A stretch of 5,797 bases of DNA from Alphaproteobacteria bacterium (lineage in GTDB: Bacteria > Pseudomonadota > Alphaproteobacteria > Puniceispirillales > Puniceispirillaceae), in the NCBI GenBank assembly GCA_016780695.1, contig JADHLK010000096.1, positions 1 to 5,797 on the forward strand, read 5' to 3'. Below the pieces are notes generated by a model. That model was not told the DNA's origin and searched no databases. It worked only from the letters and a program-made list of their open reading frames with translations. Position numbers and translations under genes: made by a program. Below are positions 1-5,797 of this stretch, one piece after another (the stretch's first letter is position 1; each line of letters opens with the position of its first letter).

Positions 1-490
1 CAAGATTGTGAAAAGCGGCAAAATCACAGGCGCGCGGCGTATCATCCAGCAAGAATTTTCCGCTGCTGGCAGCCAGAATCCGCTGCAAATCATCAAAGCG
101 GGACTTCAGGAAGCGCAGCGTTTTCTTGCGCATTTCGATAAAATCCTCACCAGTGGCAAAATTCACTGTCGGGTTCAGCGGGGCCACCATTTCCTGAGCC
201 CCGATAAGGATTGCTTCGGCCCGGGCGGCGGCAACCGGGTCTGGCAGACGCAAGCCAGCCCGCGCTTCCAGATAATTCAAAATAGCCACCGACTGGACGA
301 TCTCATGCCTGTCATCCACCACCAGCAGAGGCAGTTTTTTGAACATAAGCTCTGGCTTCACCGCGGCCCATTCTCTGCCAAAATACTCCCAGGCCATCAC
401 ATATTCATACTCTATCCCGGCATAGCGCATCAGCATTTGCGGGGCCTCAGCCAGCGCCTGCATTTTGAAATAGACCAGCTTCAGGGACAT
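1..490 (-). CDS. Glutathione S-transferase, C-terminus cut off by the window edge
   Basis: The first 163 residues are visible and the reading frame is still open at base 1. A thioredoxin-like GST N-terminal domain covers about residues 3-80. It shows an early Tyr (Y7), the likely catalytic residue of Tyr-type GSTs, then the expected cis-Pro in KKLPLL (P54) and the glutathione-binding Gln-Ser pair (Q66-S67) followed by VAILNYLEARAGL. The all-alpha C-terminal domain begins near residue 90, and the hallmark Leu-x-Asp-x-x-x-x-x-x-Asp-Phe-Ala segment lies near residues 148-160. The layout resembles sigma/nu-like bacterial GSTs of about 200-230 aa, so roughly 50 residues are missing. The start at 490 is supported by AAGGAG six bases upstream. 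Such enzymes conjugate glutathione to electrophiles, usually in the cytoplasm; the substrate cannot be read from the sequence. It is divergent from the sulfatase gene at 648. A dedicated role in aromatic catabolism (isomerase or etherase) is possible but unsupported. Confidence 0.87.
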   Translation of the reverse strand, partial: MSLKLVYFKMQALAEAPQMLMRYAGIEYEYVMAWEYFGREWAAVKPELMFKKLPLLVVDDRHEIVQSVAILNYLEARAGLRLPDPVAAARAEAILIGAQEMVAPLNPTVNFATGEDFIEMRKKTLRFLKSRFDDLQRILAASSGKFLLDDTPRACDFAAFHNL

Positions 491-496
491 GGCTTG

Positions 497-502
497 CTCC
501 TT
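497..502 (-). promoter_or_regulatory. Ribosome binding site of the glutathione S-transferase gene
   Basis: AAGGAG on the minus strand, six bases before the ATG whose first base is 490. It fixes the start of a gene that is otherwise incomplete in this window. Confidence 0.8.
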
Positions 503-556
503 TTGAAAATACCAATAAAGCACCCGCTGCTATAGCCTACCGGTAAAAATAACGGC

Positions 557-669
557 TCGGCAAGCCAGACAGCGTAACAATTCCGCCCGGCTTGTGCTGA
601 GGCTGACCATGAGGCAAAGTGTCTCTGGCACAAACGGGGGGAAAGCGATGATACGCATCGGCAAGCCAG
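557..669. repeat. Exact 12-bp direct repeat flanking the sulfatase start
   Basis: TCGGCAAGCCAG occurs at 557-568 and again at 658-669, 101 bp apart. The first copy lies in the spacer between the divergent genes. The second lies in codons 4-8 of the sulfatase (counted from 648), encoding Ile-Gly-Lys-Pro-Ala. Inverted partial copies are GGCTTGC at 491-497 and GGCTTG at 589-594. The identity is seen directly; a regulatory role is conjecture. Confidence 0.45.
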
Positions 670-2138
670 CAGGCACAAAAGACAGCAGGCCCAATATTGT
701 CTTGATCATGTCAGATAACCAATCGGCTGATTTTTTGGGCAGCTATGGCAATGCGGAAGTCAAAACCCCGGCGATTGACCAGCTGGCCAGCCAGGGCAGC
801 CTGTTTGAAAATGCCTATTGCGTCAATGCCATGTGCTCGCCCTGCCGTGCCTCAGTGCTGACCGGGCTGATGCCATCTGCCCATGGTATCCATACCTGGC
901 TTGATGATGGGCTGGCTGACAAATGGCCGGAGAGATGGAACGCCATCGGGGAATTTGACACCTTGCCGGACCGGCTGAAAGCCAGCGGCTATCATACCGC
1001 GCTGATTGGCAAATATCATCTGGGCTCTGCCTGGCAGCCGCCCCACGCCTTTGACCATTGGGTAACTTTTCCGCATGGCCATACGATCAGCTTTTACGAC
1101 AATCAGATGATCGTCAATCAGGACAGCTTTACCCATAGCGGCCATTCAGTTGATTTTTTTGCCAGCCAAACGGTGAAATTCATCCAGCAGCAAGAGGCCG
1201 CTGAACAGCCCTTTTTCTGTTTTGTGCCTTTTAACGGGCCTTATGGGCATTGGCCTTCTATCAAGGGGCGGGCCAAGACCCGCTTTGCTGATCTCTATGA
1301 TGACAGCCCGCTGGCCAGCGTGCCGCGCGAGGGGCTGAACAAGCGCGTTCTGGACAGGTATATCCAGCGCGTGCTGGAGGCCGGGGCTGAGCCAAATCAA
1401 CGCTTTGCCGGCCCCCTGCTATTGCCCAATGAGACCGAAAGCATCCGCAATTATTTTGCCCAGATTTCTCTGGTAGATGATGCGGTCGGGCGCATCATGG
1501 CGCAGCTGGAGGCCAGCAATCTGGCTGAGAATACGATCATCATCTATACAGCCGATCATGGGTTTTCCCTCGGCAATCATGGCATCTGGGGGCATGGGCT
1601 GGCTGCCTGGCCAGCCTCTATGCACCGCCCCAGCTATCATATACCGCTGGTGATGCGCGGGCCTTCTCTGGCCAGCGGGCCGCGCCGCCAGCTGGTCAGC
1701 CAGCTGGATCTGGCCAATACGCTGCTGGATGCGTGCGGGGCCGGGTTGCTGGATACTCCACGCCAGGATAGCCGGGTGATTAATCTTGGCGACCGGCAGG
1801 CCCGCCACCGGGAGGCGGTCTTTCTGGAACAGGAAGAAAGCCGCGCTATCCGCACTGAAACGCATCTCTATATTGAGAGGTTTCAGCATACCAGAATTAC
1901 CCCGCTGGCGCCGGAACTCTATGATCTGGACGCGGACCCGGAGGAGCGCAGCAATATCTTAGAGAGCGAACAGGCCGCCCCGATTAAAGCCAGACTGGCT
2001 GCTGAATTGGCCAGCTATTTCCAGCATCATGCCGATCCGGCGCGCGATCTCTGGGCTGGCGGAACGGCCAAATCCAATCTCTCCAATCTGCGCTTCTGGC
2101 AGCAAGCCTGGGGTTCGGGCTGGCAATGCGGCTTTTAG
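648..2138 (+). CDS. Type I (formylglycine-dependent) sulfatase, probably cytoplasmic
   Basis: A complete alkaline-phosphatase-fold sulfatase of 496 aa from the ATG at 648. The family hydrolyses sulfate esters using a formylglycine made from a Cys. Visible in order: N-terminal metal ligands in IMSDNQ (D23, N24); the modification motif C-S-P-C-R with C63 as the predicted formylglycine and R67; GKYHLG (K122, H124); a conserved His in FNGPYGHW; and the C-terminal metal ligands in YTADHG (D303, H304). The fourth motif residue is Cys where Ser, Thr or Ala is usual. The segment after NHGIWG has His where many relatives have the sulfate-binding Lys. No signal peptide is seen, so the substrate is probably imported. 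The start is ambiguous: ATG 648 follows a G-rich GGGGGGA, ATG 609 follows a weak GAGG, and GTG 594 is also in frame; conserved sequence begins only at RPNIVLIMSDN. The substrate is unknown; a related phosphonate or phosphate ester hydrolase is the main alternative. Confidence 0.9.
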   Translation: MIRIGKPAGTKDSRPNIVLIMSDNQSADFLGSYGNAEVKTPAIDQLASQGSLFENAYCVNAMCSPCRASVLTGLMPSAHGIHTWLDDGLADKWPERWNAIGEFDTLPDRLKASGYHTALIGKYHLGSAWQPPHAFDHWVTFPHGHTISFYDNQMIVNQDSFTHSGHSVDFFASQTVKFIQQQEAAEQPFFCFVPFNGPYGHWPSIKGRAKTRFADLYDDSPLASVPREGLNKRVLDRYIQRVLEAGAEPNQRFAGPLLLPNETESIRNYFAQISLVDDAVGRIMAQLEASNLAENTIIIYTADHGFSLGNHGIWGHGLAAWPASMHRPSYHIPLVMRGPSLASGPRRQLVSQLDLANTLLDACGAGLLDTPRQDSRVINLGDRQARHREAVFLEQEESRAIRTETHLYIERFQHTRITPLAPELYDLDADPEERSNILESEQAAPIKARLAAELASYFQHHADPARDLWAGGTAKSNLSNLRFWQQAWGSGWQCGF

Positions 2139-2154
2139 AGCGCGCGGACCGGCT

Positions 2155-4053
2155 TCAGGAGGGAAGCAAAAACCCGGCAAAAAAAGCAGCTATCTCGGCA
2201 TGGGCTGTCAAGGGCAGGATATGGGCGATATGCTGGTCCGGGCGCACAATCACAACGCAGCCCTTGTCCCGGTCAATGCCGCGCATCTGGTAAATATCGC
2301 CGCGCTGCTGATCGGCGCAGAAAATCTTTTCATAATCGCGCAGGCCCAGCTGACCCTTGAGAGGCAGCAAGATTTCCGGCAGCGCCATCAAATCCAGGTC
2401 CCGGTGATACTGCCAGAAGACCGCGCGCAAATCGATGACCGCATCCGGGTCTGCCCCGGCAGGGGTGAATTTATGTATCGGCGAGTCCGGGCTGTCTGCC
2501 AGGAAGGCGCAGAATTTACCAAAATCTGTCTCGCCTGAAGCAGCGTCTCCGGCCCCGGCAAAAGCAAATATCCGCCAGCGCGCATCTGCCTCTATCACAT
2601 GGCCAAGATGCAGCGGCTTGGCATCTGCCAGCCGGATAACCGGGGCAGAATGAAGCCTTGTGCCGATCTCAAACCCGGTCGCCAAACCCTGCCAGCTATC
2701 CGGGCCGATCAGGGCTGACTGGCGATATTTCACCGTTACCCCCGCGGTGAAGCGACCATGCTCAATAAAATGCTGCTGGAATTGCGGGGTCTTGCCAGCT
2801 GCCTCATCCCCGGCAGCCGGGGCACCGATAATCCGCGACCATTCATGGTCAAAATCGATCAGGTCCTGGGCAACCTTCTGGCGTTCAGCAGAATAGCTGT
2901 GCAGCAGGGACGGCTCAACACGCCGCTGGAGAACCGAGATCAGCTTCCAGCCCAGATTGAAGCTATCGCCCATTGAGACATTCATCCCCTGCCCGGCCTT
3001 GGCACTATGCGTATGGCAGGCATCCCCGGCGATAAAGACGCATGGCAGCCGGTCTGCTTCCTGTCCAGCCGGCACATCATCAAACTTGTCTGTCAGGCTG
3101 TGGCCGACTTCATAAATAGACCACCAGACCACCTCTTTTACATCCATGCTGTAGGGGTGGAGAATCCGGTTGGTCGTATCAATCAGCTGCGCGGCGGTGA
3201 TGTCCTTGACTGGAATCTGCTGGCCCTTGGACAGCTTATCCAGCTCAATATAGACGCGCATCAAATGGCCGCCTTCACGCGGGATGAAGATGATATTTCC
3301 CTCACCAGCCGATTTGATCAAGGTCTTCATGCGGTAATCTGGAAAATCCGTGACCGCCAGAACATCCATCACGCCCCAGGCCTGATTGGCCCGATCCCCT
3401 TTCAGCTCGCGCCCAATGGCCCCGCGCACCGCACTGCGCGCGCCGTCACAACCAACCACAAAACGGGCCTGAATCTCCTCCCTCTCGCCCGTATGCCCGG
3501 CATCACAGCGCTCCAGACTGACGGTCACCGGATAGGCAGCAGTCTCATCAATGCTGAGGCTGAGCAGCTTGCGCCCGTAATCCGGCTCCAGCCTGGCAGG
3601 CGCGTTCCGCATCAGCTCCAGATAGCGGTCATGCACACGCGCCTGATTGAGAATAACATGCGGCATTTCAGACAAGCCGTCCTCAACATCCTGAATCCGG
3701 CCGCTGCGCTTGATTTCGCGGGGATTATCCGGGTCTGGGTTCCAGAAAACCGTCTCATTCACCCAGGACGCCTCACGCATCACCTTTTCAGCAATGCCAA
3801 AAGCCTGAAACATCTCCATCGACCGGCAGGACAGACCATCTGCCTGACCTTTTTCCATCGGGCCGGTCTTGCGTTCGATGATGCGGGTGCGTATCTCTGG
3901 ATGGCGGGCTAGCTGGGCGGCCAACGTCAGACCAGCCGGGCCACAACCCACAATCAGCACATCCACCTGACCCGCCGGCACCGAGGCGGGCTGTTCAGCA
4001 GCAGTAAAAATATCCGGATCGCCTGACCGAAATCCATTCAAGTGAAACTGCAT
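2155..4053 (-). CDS. mobA: 3-hydroxybenzoate 4-monooxygenase (FAD-dependent aromatic hydroxylase)
   Basis: A class A flavoprotein hydroxylase of 632 aa. It is expected to convert 3-hydroxybenzoate, O2 and NADPH to protocatechuate in the cytoplasm. Visible motifs: the Rossmann dinucleotide site GCGPAG (36-41); the FAD/NADPH-binding Asp-Gly motif CDGARSAVR (202-210); and the Gly-Asp FAD-ribityl motif GDACHTHSAKAGQGMN (343-358). A thioredoxin-like C-terminal domain, typical of the phenol hydroxylase/MobA branch, runs from about 460. From memory, the protein matches Comamonas testosteroni MobA (about 639 aa) along its whole length, including the first residues MQFHLNGFR and the block GLSE-PHVILNQARVHD. 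D72, H132 and Y268 appear to align with MobA active-site residues Asp75, His135 and Tyr271. The start at 4053 has GGAGG six bases upstream. It is divergent from a MarR gene, as mobA is from mobR, and its stop is 16 bp from the converging sulfatase. The alternative is a related phenol 2-monooxygenase-like enzyme with a different meta-hydroxylated substrate. Confidence 0.9.
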   Translation of the reverse strand: MQFHLNGFRSGDPDIFTAAEQPASVPAGQVDVLIVGCGPAGLTLAAQLARHPEIRTRIIERKTGPMEKGQADGLSCRSMEMFQAFGIAEKVMREASWVNETVFWNPDPDNPREIKRSGRIQDVEDGLSEMPHVILNQARVHDRYLELMRNAPARLEPDYGRKLLSLSIDETAAYPVTVSLERCDAGHTGEREEIQARFVVGCDGARSAVRGAIGRELKGDRANQAWGVMDVLAVTDFPDYRMKTLIKSAGEGNIIFIPREGGHLMRVYIELDKLSKGQQIPVKDITAAQLIDTTNRILHPYSMDVKEVVWWSIYEVGHSLTDKFDDVPAGQEADRLPCVFIAGDACHTHSAKAGQGMNVSMGDSFNLGWKLISVLQRRVEPSLLHSYSAERQKVAQDLIDFDHEWSRIIGAPAAGDEAAGKTPQFQQHFIEHGRFTAGVTVKYRQSALIGPDSWQGLATGFEIGTRLHSAPVIRLADAKPLHLGHVIEADARWRIFAFAGAGDAASGETDFGKFCAFLADSPDSPIHKFTPAGADPDAVIDLRAVFWQYHRDLDLMALPEILLPLKGQLGLRDYEKIFCADQQRGDIYQMRGIDRDKGCVVIVRPDQHIAHILPLTAHAEIAAFFAGFLLPS

Positions 4054-4059
4054 ACCACC

Positions 4060-4064
4060 CCTCC
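4060..4064 (-). promoter_or_regulatory. Ribosome binding site of mobA
   Basis: GGAGG on the minus strand, six bases before the ATG whose first base is 4053. Together with the MobA-like N-terminal residues it settles the start. Confidence 0.8.
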
Positions 4065-4109
4065 ATTATGGCCAGGCTGATCCGAGCAGCCGATTGACCT
4101 GATAAACTG

Positions 4110-4127
4110 ACTTAATAAGTTGACTTA
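4110..4127. promoter_or_regulatory. Candidate MarR operator: three alternating ACTTA/TAAGT half-sites
   Basis: ACTTA at 4110-4114, TAAGT at 4116-4120 and ACTTA at 4123-4127 form two overlapping inverted repeats with spacers of 1 and 2 bp. TGACTTA also repeats directly at 4108-4114 and 4121-4127. The cluster covers the -35 of the proposed regulator promoter and lies just downstream of the expected mobA transcription start. A bound MarR dimer could therefore block both. The repeats are seen directly; binding is inferred from the divergent MarR/target layout. Confidence 0.5.
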
Positions 4128-4148
4128 CTATTTTTCTTTTACTATGAG
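4120..4148 (+). promoter_or_regulatory. Sigma70-like promoter candidate for the MarR-family regulator
   Basis: TTGACT at 4120-4125 (5 of 6 to the -35 consensus), a 17-bp spacer, then TATGAG at 4143-4148 (4 of 6 to the -10 consensus). Transcription would start near 4155 and give a leader of about 90 nt before the ATG at 4245. The -35 overlaps the ACTTA/TAAGT cluster, which suggests autoregulation. Confidence 0.5.
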
Positions 4149-4164
4149 TCCAGCTATGCGTCAA
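4136..4164 (-). promoter_or_regulatory. Sigma70-like promoter candidate for mobA
   Basis: On the minus strand, TTGACG at 4164-4159, a 17-bp spacer, then TAAAAG at 4141-4136 (4 of 6 to the -10 consensus). Transcription would start near 4129, directly before the ACTTA/TAAGT half-sites at 4127-4110. The element overlaps the opposing promoter for the regulator, so the two are probably mutually exclusive. Confidence 0.4.
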
Positions 4165-4172
4165 TAAAAACC

Positions 4173-4220
4173 GTGCCAGAAAAATGGTGCCAGCGGGCCC
4201 TTTTTTACTGGCCTGCCCGC
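4173..4220 (+). repeat. Direct and inverted repeats in the regulator leader
   Basis: GTGCCAG occurs at 4173-4179 and 4187-4193, 14 bp apart. GCGGGC at 4193-4198 is complementary to GCCCGC at 4215-4220, with a run of six T at 4201-4206 in the loop; GCCAG 4189-4193 can alternatively pair with CTGGC 4208-4212. The stem ends eight bases before the AAGGAG ribosome binding site. The T run is inside the loop, so this is not a standard terminator; an effect on translation is only possible. Confidence 0.3.
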
Positions 4221-4229
4221 AGCTGACAA

Positions 4230-4235
4230 AAGGAG
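4230..4235 (+). promoter_or_regulatory. Ribosome binding site of the MarR-family regulator
   Basis: AAGGAG nine bases before the ATG at 4245. It supports that start over any internal Met. Confidence 0.75.
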
Positions 4236-4244
4236 TTTTCAAAA

Positions 4245-4697
4245 ATGTCACGCCTTGCCCCCCGCTACTGGCAGATGCCCGGCCATTTAATCCGCCGCCT
4301 GCATCAGCTCTCTACCCAGGTATTTTTGCAACAGGTCGGGGCCGCCGGCTTTAATTTGACGCCGGTTCAGTTTGCCGCCCTGGATGCGCTGGCAGACCGG
4401 CCGGGCATTGATCAGGCGAGGTTGGCAGAGGCGATTGCCAAGGACCGCGCCACTATCGGGGCAGTGGTTGACCGACTACAGCAAAAAGGGCTGCTGCACC
4501 GGGTGGTCAGCGGGCGAGACAAGCGGGCCCGTGATCTCTGCCTGTCTGAAGAGGGGGAGCGCGTTGTTGCGGAATTGCGCCCGCTGGTGATCGCCTTGCA
4601 AGCAGATATTTTACCCGGCCTGACCAAGGCTGAGATTGCCCAATTTATCCAGCTGGCCGCCAAAGCCAGCCGCCTCGCACCAGAATTGCTTGATTAG
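4245..4697 (+). CDS. MarR-family transcriptional regulator, probable MobR-like repressor of mobA
   Basis: A 150-aa protein, the normal MarR length. An N-terminal dimerisation helix (about 8-34) is followed by the winged helix: LTPVQFAALDAL (38-49), the helix-turn-helix from about D56 to L78 with recognition helix RATIGAVVDRLQQKG (68-82), and the wing with the conserved GRDKRAR (90-96; D92, R94) leading to LCLSEEGE. The C-terminal helices (105-148) complete the dimer interface. Such proteins bind palindromic operators as dimers and usually release DNA when they bind a phenolic or aromatic acid. Its gene is divergent from mobA, and in Comamonas testosteroni the divergent MarR protein MobR controls mobA in response to 3-hydroxybenzoate. 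By analogy this protein probably senses 3-hydroxybenzoate or a close relative and represses mobA and itself through the ACTTA/TAAGT cluster. The family is certain; the ligand and target are inferred from position. Confidence 0.9.
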   Translation: MSRLAPRYWQMPGHLIRRLHQLSTQVFLQQVGAAGFNLTPVQFAALDALADRPGIDQARLAEAIAKDRATIGAVVDRLQQKGLLHRVVSGRDKRARDLCLSEEGERVVAELRPLVIALQADILPGLTKAEIAQFIQLAAKASRLAPELLD

Positions 4698-4702
4698 TTG
4701 CC

Positions 4703-4765
4703 GGGTTAAGTGCGGGCACAAACCCAGCCGCCAGAGTGAACCGGCGCGCGCCCGGCCCGGCCGGT
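4703..4765. terminator. Weak hairpins between two converging genes
   Basis: The 81-bp gap holds two possible stem-loops. GGGTT 4703-4707 pairs with AACCC 4721-4725, with GTG/CAC inside. ACCGGC 4740-4745 pairs with GCCGGT 4760-4765 across a GC-rich loop. Neither is followed by a T run on either strand, so intrinsic termination is only a possibility. Confidence 0.25.
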
Positions 4766-4778
4766 GGTAGCTGACAGA

Positions 4779-5797
4779 TTATTCCGGTTTCGGCGGTGGG
4801 GTGGCACCGCGCGTGCCAACCGACTGGGCGGCCTCGCGCCCGCCAAAGCTGGCAATCAGCGCATCCTGATCGGTAAAAGCCTGCTGATCGACCGCTTCCG
4901 GCGAACAAATGGCGCGCAACCGTTTTTCCATCTCTTTCAGCACCGGTGCATAATCTGCCTCACCAGCCAGATCGCGGGTCTCTTGCGGGTCCGTCTCCAG
5001 ATTGAACAGCTCCGGCGGGAAGCCCACATAATGATGATATTTCCATTTACCGCGGCGCAGCATGAAGGCCCCGGACACCGCACCAAAGGCATGATATTCG
5101 CTGAATATCTCGCGCTCTGGCTGGGGGTCTCCGGCAGCCAGCTCCTGCAGCCGGGCCAGCCCCCCCGCCCCGGCAAAGGGCACACCGAAATGCGCCGGGA
5201 TGCTCACCGCCAGATCAAGCAGGCTGACCGGCGTGGCACAGCGCCCTTTTGCAAAGCCGGGCCCGGCTGCGATCAGCGGAATATTTGTGCTTTCCTGATA
5301 GAGGGTGGATTTACCCCACAGGCCGCGCGTGCCCAGATTATCGCCATGATCAGAACAGTAAATGACCGTCGTATTATCAGCAAAACCAGAGGCTTCGAGC
5401 GCGCCCAGAATCTGTCCAACATTGTAATCGAGCCAGCTGCATAACCCATAATAGGCAGCAAAGGCGCGCTGTCTTTCTGCGGCATCCTCAAACAGCGCCT
5501 CACTATCCATCTGGGCGTTTTGCTTTTCCACCCAAGGATGGCGCCGATAGCCGGAGGCCGGGGATAATTTTGCCTCTGGCAGCTGATCGAGCGGATAGAG
5601 ATTATAATAGTCTTCTGGCGCGATGAGCGGAAAATGCGGGGCTACCAGCCCGACAAACAAGCACCAGGGCTGCGTATCCGGGGCTGAGGCCCGCTCATCA
5701 AGCCAGCTTTTGGTGCGCGCTACAACAGCCCGGTCATATTCAGTGTAGCGGCTTTCCCCCGCGCCCACGAAATTGCCCAGCATCCGCCCCTTGGCAG
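4779..5797 (-). CDS. Second type I sulfatase, N-terminal part beyond the right edge
   Basis: The visible part is about 338 residues ending at a TAA. The Met at 5783 is internal: the frame stays open to the window end (Ala-Lys-Gly-Arg before it), and the conserved sulfatase N-terminus with the formylglycine Cys is absent. Counting that Met as 1, the protein shows LFVGLVAPHFP (H50), a likely substrate-pocket His; the C-terminal metal ligands in YCSDHGDNLG (D145, H146); RGLWGKSTLYQES, where K158 is the usual sulfate-binding Lys; and ELFNLETDPQETRDLA, the typical C-terminal subdomain signature. It would hydrolyse a sulfate ester of unknown identity. It differs clearly from the sulfatase at 648 (WGK with no insertion, versus WGH followed by a longer segment), so the two are unlikely to be recent duplicates and may act on different substrates. 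The Pro-rich tail (PPPKPE) is unremarkable. It converges with the MarR gene. Confidence 0.88.
   Translation of the reverse strand, partial: AKGRMLGNFVGAGESRYTEYDRAVVARTKSWLDERASAPDTQPWCLFVGLVAPHFPLIAPEDYYNLYPLDQLPEAKLSPASGYRRHPWVEKQNAQMDSEALFEDAAERQRAFAAYYGLCSWLDYNVGQILGALEASGFADNTTVIYCSDHGDNLGTRGLWGKSTLYQESTNIPLIAAGPGFAKGRCATPVSLLDLAVSIPAHFGVPFAGAGGLARLQELAAGDPQPEREIFSEYHAFGAVSGAFMLRRGKWKYHHYVGFPPELFNLETDPQETRDLAGEADYAPVLKEMEKRLRAICSPEAVDQQAFTDQDALIASFGGREAAQSVGTRGATPPPKPE

Noticed and set aside
8..535. Long plus-strand open frame opposite the glutathione S-transferase
   Set aside because: It is antisense to a gene with clear GST motifs and a good ribosome binding site, and its own translation has no recognisable family features.
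780..1680. Recurrent TGGCCAGC / GCTGGCCAGC oligomers, as a possible dispersed repeat or uptake-type signal
   Set aside because: The copies fall in frame with common Leu-Ala-Ser codons in a GC-rich gene and show no regular spacing. Genome-wide counts would be needed to revive the idea.
2139..2154. Bidirectional terminator between the first sulfatase and mobA
   Set aside because: The 16-bp gap is GC-rich, with no stem followed by a T run on either strand.
3007..3912. 301-codon plus-strand open frame
   Set aside because: It lies wholly antisense to mobA, whose translation carries all expected flavoprotein motifs. The frame is open because of GC-biased third positions on the opposite strand.
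4066..4251. 61-codon minus-strand open frame in the mobA-regulator spacer
   Set aside because: It overlaps the proposed promoters, half-sites and the regulator start, and lacks a convincing ribosome binding site or family resemblance.
4764..5444. 226-codon plus-strand open frame
   Set aside because: It is antisense to the second sulfatase and shows no domain signature.
5781..5783. ATG as the start of the second sulfatase
   Set aside because: The frame continues upstream to the window edge, and the protein would lack the formylglycine domain every functional type I sulfatase needs. It is an internal Met.

Overview
The window reads as accessory catabolic DNA from a proteobacterium, most likely an alphaproteobacterium and possibly a marine one. 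This is inferred from the moderately high GC, the strong Shine-Dalgarno sites, two type I sulfatase genes close together, and a glutathione S-transferase. The taxonomic call is weak because no rRNA or housekeeping marker is present. There are five genes, two of them cut by the window edges, and no RNA genes, insertion sequences or CRISPR arrays.

Left part: a glutathione S-transferase gene (minus strand, C-terminus cut off at base 1) is divergent from a complete type I sulfatase gene (plus strand). They share an intergenic region carrying an exact 12-bp direct repeat. The sulfatase has no visible signal peptide and a variant formylglycine motif (Cys-Ser-Pro-Cys-Arg). It converges with the next gene across only 16 bp.

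Centre: a full-length FAD-dependent aromatic hydroxylase (minus strand, 632 aa) closely matches, from memory, MobA of Comamonas testosteroni, the 3-hydroxybenzoate 4-monooxygenase that makes protocatechuate. A MarR-family regulator is transcribed divergently from it. This is the mobA/mobR arrangement known in Comamonas, where the MarR protein MobR responds to 3-hydroxybenzoate. The 191-bp spacer holds two overlapping face-to-face sigma70-like promoters and a cluster of three alternating ACTTA/TAAGT half-sites placed to control both.

Right part: the regulator converges with a second sulfatase gene (minus strand). Only its C-terminal ~338 residues are in the window, with the Asp-His metal pair and the Trp-Gly-Lys motif; the formylglycine segment lies beyond the right edge.

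Working hypothesis (inference): the sulfatases remove sulfate from sulfated compounds, possibly sulfate esters of phenolic acids. The freed 3-hydroxybenzoate would be hydroxylated by MobA to protocatechuate for ring cleavage encoded elsewhere, with the MarR protein sensing the aromatic acid. The link between sulfatases and hydroxylase rests only on gene proximity.
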